DNA of 19,415 bases from an uncultured bacterium (GTDB lineage: Bacteria > Vulcanimicrobiota > CADAWZ01), in NCBI GenBank assembly GCA_949288455.1, contig CASEKF010000029.1:1-19415 (forward strand), given 5' to 3'. Below are positions 17,033 to 19,415 of the stretch, piece by piece; position 1 is the first letter of the stretch, and each line of letters opens with the position of its first letter. The notes beneath the pieces were generated by a model. That model had not been told where the DNA came from, searched no databases, and worked only from the letters and a program-made list of their open reading frames with translations. A program made the position numbers and the translations under genes.

Positions 17033-17062
17033 GGGCTGCTTCAAAATATTTTGAAGCAGCCC
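17033..17062. repeat. Perfect 30-bp palindrome in the leader of the transpeptidase gene
   Basis: The arms GGGCTGCTTCAAAAT (17033-17047) and ATTTTGAAGCAGCCC (17048-17062) are exact reverse complements with no spacer. In RNA they would fold into a stem of about 13 bp with a GGGCUGC base and a small AU loop. No T-run follows on either strand, so it is not a standard terminator. It lies about 100 nt before the ftsI start and just after the likely start site of the internal promoter. The minus strand repeats TTCAAAATAT directly after the stem. Confidence 0.85.
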
Positions 17063-17089
17063 GTGGAAGACAGCTGAATACCGTAAAAA

Positions 17090-17118
17090 ATTATATCTTT
17101 ATTAGTTGATAACGTCAG
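17090..17118 (-). promoter_or_regulatory. Probable internal promoter before ftsI
   Basis: On the minus strand CTGACG (17113-17118) is followed after exactly 17 nt by a perfect TATAAT (17090-17095), placing a start near 17083. This lies in the largest gap inside the cluster (272 bp between the ftsL-like gene and ftsI), where an internal promoter is most expected. The -35 matches four of six positions. Confidence 0.5.
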
Positions 17119-17202
17119 TTTACGCAGGATTCAATTATGTCTTAGGAAATTTTAAATTTATAATTTTTTCTGAGTCGAGCCGTTTGTAATATTTTTATAA
17201 AA

Positions 17203-17646
17203 CTACTCTGCGATATCTTCTTCTGCGCCGTTGTCTAGACTACCGTCATTCATAGCTAAAGTTTCTTCCATAGACGCCTGAAGCACAGACGGATTACGCA
17301 AGTCTATAATCAGTCTGTTGGGAGGATGAGACATTCCTAATTCTTTTTTCGCGATTGATTCGATTCGTTCCAGGGAGCTTAATCTGTTTAACTCTAATTT
17401 TAAAGCGAGTTTAGTTCTCTCTAAAGTTTGTTTCGTTTCTTTTAATCGGCATAGGCTGTATTGCGATTTTATATTTTGAGCGCATATGCCTAAATATAAA
17501 ATCATTAAAAACGCTACAAACAAAAGCAAAAACGAAGAAAAAGCTACGTAATATGAAGAAATCGTTTTTACCGTGCTCGGCGGACGCATGCGCGACCTAT
17601 TTCTCGATTTTACTTCTTTTTGATTTACGGTTATCCTACTTGGCAA
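17203..17646 (-). CDS. ftsL: FtsL/DivIC-like septum formation protein
   Basis: FtsL-type proteins are short bitopic proteins that pair with FtsB/DivIC and FtsQ to activate septal synthesis. I start at TTG 17646, because GGGAGGGAG lies just upstream. The longer frame from TTG 17664 would have this site inside it. The 147 residues have a basic cytoplasmic tail (1-28, many Arg and Lys), one membrane helix (about 34-56), a leucine-rich coiled coil (about 60-95), and the family-typical KELGMSHPPNRLII near 98-111. An acidic tail ends the protein. The family diverges fast, so the call rests on size, topology, this motif, and the place between rsmH and ftsI. Confidence 0.85.
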   Translation of the reverse strand: MPSRITVNQKEVKSRNRSRMRPPSTVKTISSYYVAFSSFLLLFVAFLMILYLGICAQNIKSQYSLCRLKETKQTLERTKLALKLELNRLSSLERIESIAKKELGMSHPPNRLIIDLRNPSVLQASMEETLAMNDGSLDNGAEEDIAE

Positions 17647-17677
17647 AAAAATCTCCCTCCCCAAACTGCGCGCGCCG

Positions 17678-17737
17678 TAGATCGACTCATCTTCAAGCTT
17701 CGAATTTTTATTCGAAGCTTGAAGATGAGTCGATCTA
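17678..17737. repeat. Long perfect inverted repeat (28-bp stem, 4-nt loop)
   Basis: Positions 17678-17705 and 17710-17737 are exact reverse complements around a TTTT spacer. The right arm ends with the three bases of the rsmH stop codon, so the repeat starts in the stop and fills most of the 88-nt gap before the ftsL-like gene. The transcript would form a 28-bp perfect duplex with an AAAA loop. There is no T-run directly after it on either strand. It ends about 30 nt before the GGGAGGGAG ribosome site of the next gene. A stem this long could be cut by RNase III or slow transcription; that is inference. Confidence 0.9.
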
Positions 17738-18688
17738 ACCTATTATTTTTACCGCTCTCATTTTTGCAGAACGCGATCTTGAATTTAATTTCTGTTCTTC
17801 CGGCGAAGGACAGATAGGTTTTTTAGTTAGTAATTCAGCATGTCTTTCTTTTTTTAGAGCGCTTTTCGAATATTTATCTTCTTTTGGCTTTAAAGAAATT
17901 TCACGGAAAATATTTTTTATGATTCTATCTTCAAGCGAATGATAAGATATCGCCACTATAATTCCGTTTGCGTTCATTCTTTTTACTAAGACGTTCAGCG
18001 CAGTTTCTATTTGTTGAAGTTCTCTGTTTACGGCTATTCTAAGAGCCATAAACGCTTTAGTTGCCGGATGTATCGAGCGTTTGCCTGCGGAACGGAAACG
18101 AACTCGCCGCTCAATTAATTCGGCCAATTGCGACGTAGTCTGTATCGGGCGCAATTTCCTCATTGTCTCGATGTCGGCCGCTATAGCCTTAGCATGTTGT
18201 TCCTCTCCGTACTCTTTGAAAATATCGCTTAGTTCTTTCGCGCTTAATTTATTAATTAAGTCAAAAGCGGTCGTAGCATCCGAAAGATCCATGCGCATAT
18301 CAAGTTTAGCTTCGAATCTAAAGCTAAAACCTCTTGTTGGATTGTCAAATTGTCTTGACGATACTCCTAAATCAAAAAGACATCCGTCTATACTCGGTAT
18401 GCCGCATGCATCTAAGATAGATCCGATATTTTCAAATTTATCTTTGATAGCTTTAAAATTTTTAAAATTTCCGAGTTCGGCGTTTGCTTTTTTGATCGCT
18501 TCCGAATCTTGATCTATCCCTATAAGAGTCCCTTTCCCGTTTAAGACTTTAAGGATTTCCCTTGAATGACCTCCTCCGCCGAGAGTGCAGTCTACGTAAA
18601 TTCCGCCTCTAGACGGCGCAAGAAAATTTATCGCTTCTTTGACCATTACCGGAATATGGTAAGGTTCTGCCGAGATTTTGCCAGTCAA
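17735..18688 (-). CDS. rsmH: 16S rRNA (cytosine-1402 N4) methyltransferase RsmH (MraW)
   Basis: RsmH methylates N4 of C1402 in 16S rRNA in the ribosomal P site, using S-adenosylmethionine. The 317 residues carry HIPVMVKEAINFL (11-23), the SAM-binding glycine loop DCTLGGGGHS (33-42), GIDQD (57-61), FDLGVSSRQFDNPTRGFSFR (105-124), LDMRMD (129-134), YGEEQHAKAIA (160-170), and SYHSLEDR (248-255). This is the normal family order and length. The start is TTG 18688, with AAGGAAGGA upstream. It follows mraZ by 20 nt, the usual first pair of the dcw operon. Its stop codon is part of a long inverted repeat. Confidence 0.98.
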   Translation of the reverse strand: MTGKISAEPYHIPVMVKEAINFLAPSRGGIYVDCTLGGGGHSREILKVLNGKGTLIGIDQDSEAIKKANAELGNFKNFKAIKDKFENIGSILDACGIPSIDGCLFDLGVSSRQFDNPTRGFSFRFEAKLDMRMDLSDATTAFDLINKLSAKELSDIFKEYGEEQHAKAIAADIETMRKLRPIQTTSQLAELIERRVRFRSAGKRSIHPATKAFMALRIAVNRELQQIETALNVLVKRMNANGIIVAISYHSLEDRIIKNIFREISLKPKEDKYSKSALKKERHAELLTKKPICPSPEEQKLNSRSRSAKMRAVKIIG

Positions 18689-18708
18689 ATAATCCTTCCT
18701 TTTTGCCG

Positions 18709-19146
18709 CTATATTGAGTACTTGGCGTTTACAAATTCCGAGTCGCTCTCAAAACCGTCTGAATTCATTTCGTTGAGCTTTGAGGAATTCCACAATTCCA
18801 AACGGCTTATTACGCCGATAATCGTCACGTTGTCTTCGTTAACTTCGCAGACGTCTCTTAAAGACTGCGGCACTAATATTCTTCCTTGTTTATCCGGTTC
18901 GCAAAGATAGGCGTTGCTTACTATGTTTGCTAACCATCTCTGCCCTCTCGTATCCGTAGCCTGAATTTTTGAGGAAAATCCAAGTATCATGTTTTCGAAC
19001 GCTTTTTCCGGCATAATCCATATGCATTTTAAAGCGTTTATACTTCTGGAAATATAAAAACGAGACCCTAGCGAAGATCTGTATCTGACGGGAATTATAA
19101 GGCGGTTCTTAGCGTCCAGAGTATGGGAACTCTGTCCTGTGAACAT
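18709..19146 (-). CDS. mraZ: Transcriptional regulator MraZ
   Basis: MraZ is a DNA-binding protein of the SpoVT/AbrB type that forms ring-shaped oligomers and controls the dcw promoter. The 145 residues hold the two repeats of the family, marked by LDAKNRLIIP (10-19) and PDKQGRILVP (about 84-93), with the conserved N-terminal FTGQSSHTLD. The ATG has a perfect GGAGG 7 nt upstream, and that GGAGG lies in the last of three operator repeats. The length is typical. The last 25 residues are polar and less conserved. It is the first gene of the cluster and probably autoregulated. Confidence 0.97.
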   Translation of the reverse strand: MFTGQSSHTLDAKNRLIIPVRYRSSLGSRFYISRSINALKCIWIMPEKAFENMILGFSSKIQATDTRGQRWLANIVSNAYLCEPDKQGRILVPQSLRDVCEVNEDNVTIIGVISRLELWNSSKLNEMNSDGFESDSEFVNAKYSI

Positions 19147-19153
19147 TTATTTT

Positions 19154-19183
19154 CCTCCACTTCTCTCCACTTTGCCCCACTTT
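19154..19183 (-). promoter_or_regulatory. MraZ operator: three GTGG repeats spaced 10 bp
   Basis: On the minus strand AAGTGGGG, AAGTGGAG and AAGTGGAG follow each other with an exact 10-bp period. Their CCACTT cores on the plus strand lie at 19157-19162, 19167-19172 and 19177-19182. MraZ of E. coli binds TGGGN repeats separated by 5 nt, and mollicute MraZ binds AAAGTG-type repeats, so both spacing and sequence fit. The array starts directly after the expected transcription start and its last repeat includes the mraZ ribosome site. Confidence 0.85.
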
Positions 19184-19190
19184 CCATTTA

Positions 19191-19219
19191 ATAATAAAAT
19201 AGAACGTTTTATCTGTCAA
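19191..19219 (-). promoter_or_regulatory. Main dcw promoter before mraZ
   Basis: On the minus strand a perfect TTGACA (19214-19219) is followed after exactly 17 nt by TATTAT (19191-19196). The expected start, near 19184, falls at the first base of the MraZ repeat array, leaving a 5' leader of about 37 nt. This is the strongest promoter match in the window. Confidence 0.85.
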
Positions 19220-19415
19220 TAGTTTTTAAATGAGAAAAAGCTCGTTTGTTTAAAGTTTTTTTACAAAAATGTAAATTTTTTTTATGCTTTTTTGAAAAAT
19301 TCGATTTTATATCCTGAATTATTAGAAAAAAAGTTCTAATTTTGTATGCGTTTAGACGTTTGTTAAAGGTTAATTTTTCGATTAAATCCCATGCTTTGCC
19401 ATACGCAGAAAAAAT
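19209..19415 (-). other. Possible 3' end of an upstream gene, running off the window
   Basis: The stretch upstream of mraZ holds one open frame with no stop for 68 codons from the window edge to TAA at 19209-19211, inside the mraZ promoter. It starts IFSAYGKAWDLIEKLTFNKR and becomes Lys- and Asn-rich. I recognise no family. Its base content is very AT-rich (many A and T runs), unlike the genes to its left, so it may be non-coding. The other strand shows no gene. Confidence 0.2.

Noticed and set aside
16931-17044. Longer start for the transpeptidase at TTG 17044
   Set aside because: The TTG sits inside a palindrome without a ribosome site. The ATG at 16930 has GGAG at ideal distance and gives the usual N-terminus just before the membrane helix.
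19250-19285. TTTAC/GTAAA hairpin flanked by T-runs upstream of mraZ as a terminator
   Set aside because: The 5-bp AT-rich stem is too weak. T-runs are everywhere in this stretch.
1-19415. tRNA, rRNA, CRISPR array, insertion sequence or prophage genes
   Set aside because: I read both strands for them and saw no cloverleaf, no regular repeat-spacer pattern, no transposase motif and no phage gene. The window is core chromosome.

Overview
The window is a nearly complete division and cell-wall (dcw) gene cluster, all on the minus strand. In order of transcription (high to low coordinates) it reads mraZ, rsmH, an ftsL-like gene, an ftsI-type penicillin-binding protein, murE, murF, mraY, murD, ftsW, murG, murC, ftsQ, a DUF881 gene, sbp (DUF1290), ftsA, ftsZ. 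A DUF1844-type small gene and the 5' part of an MBOAT (AlgI/DltB-like) O-acyltransferase gene, cut by the window edge, follow. The DNA is AT-rich with strong GGAGG-type Shine-Dalgarno sites and frequent TTG starts. The DUF881 + Sbp pair between ftsQ and ftsA is typical of Bacillota, Actinomycetota and some related lineages. MurE carries the DNPR motif, so the peptidoglycan is probably of the meso-diaminopimelate type. DUF1844 and a perfect CRP-type site are not typical of Bacilli. I therefore suggest a low-GC, non-Bacilli member or relative of the Bacillota, or a candidate phylum, and cannot name it.

Right end (19147-19415): a near-consensus promoter (TTGACA-N17-TATTAT) is followed at once by three GTGG repeats spaced exactly 10 bp, ending in the mraZ Shine-Dalgarno. 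This is a textbook layout for MraZ autoregulation. An AT-rich open frame upstream runs off the window and may be the end of another gene.

Middle (3784-19146): the cluster makes lipid II from UDP-MurNAc (MurC, D, E, F, MraY, MurG) and builds the septal synthase FtsW with its transpeptidase and the FtsQ/FtsL partners. Genes are tightly packed, with 4-nt overlaps at murE/murF and murD/ftsW and an 8-nt overlap at ftsQ/DUF881. murB and ddl, often found beside murC, are absent. Two perfect inverted repeats stand out. One has a 28-bp stem and begins in the rsmH stop codon. The other has 15-bp arms and lies in the leader of the transpeptidase gene, downstream of a likely internal promoter.

Left end (1-3753): ftsA and ftsZ close the cluster. 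The 332-bp gap after ftsZ is the least ordinary part of the window. It holds a perfect TGTGA-N6-TCACA site with a TATAAT at class II distance pointing rightwards, followed by a GGAGG-preceded 35-codon ORF that faces ftsZ. A second possible promoter points the other way, towards the DUF1844 gene.

Overall this is ordinary core biology. The novelty, if any, lies in the regulatory and intergenic structures.
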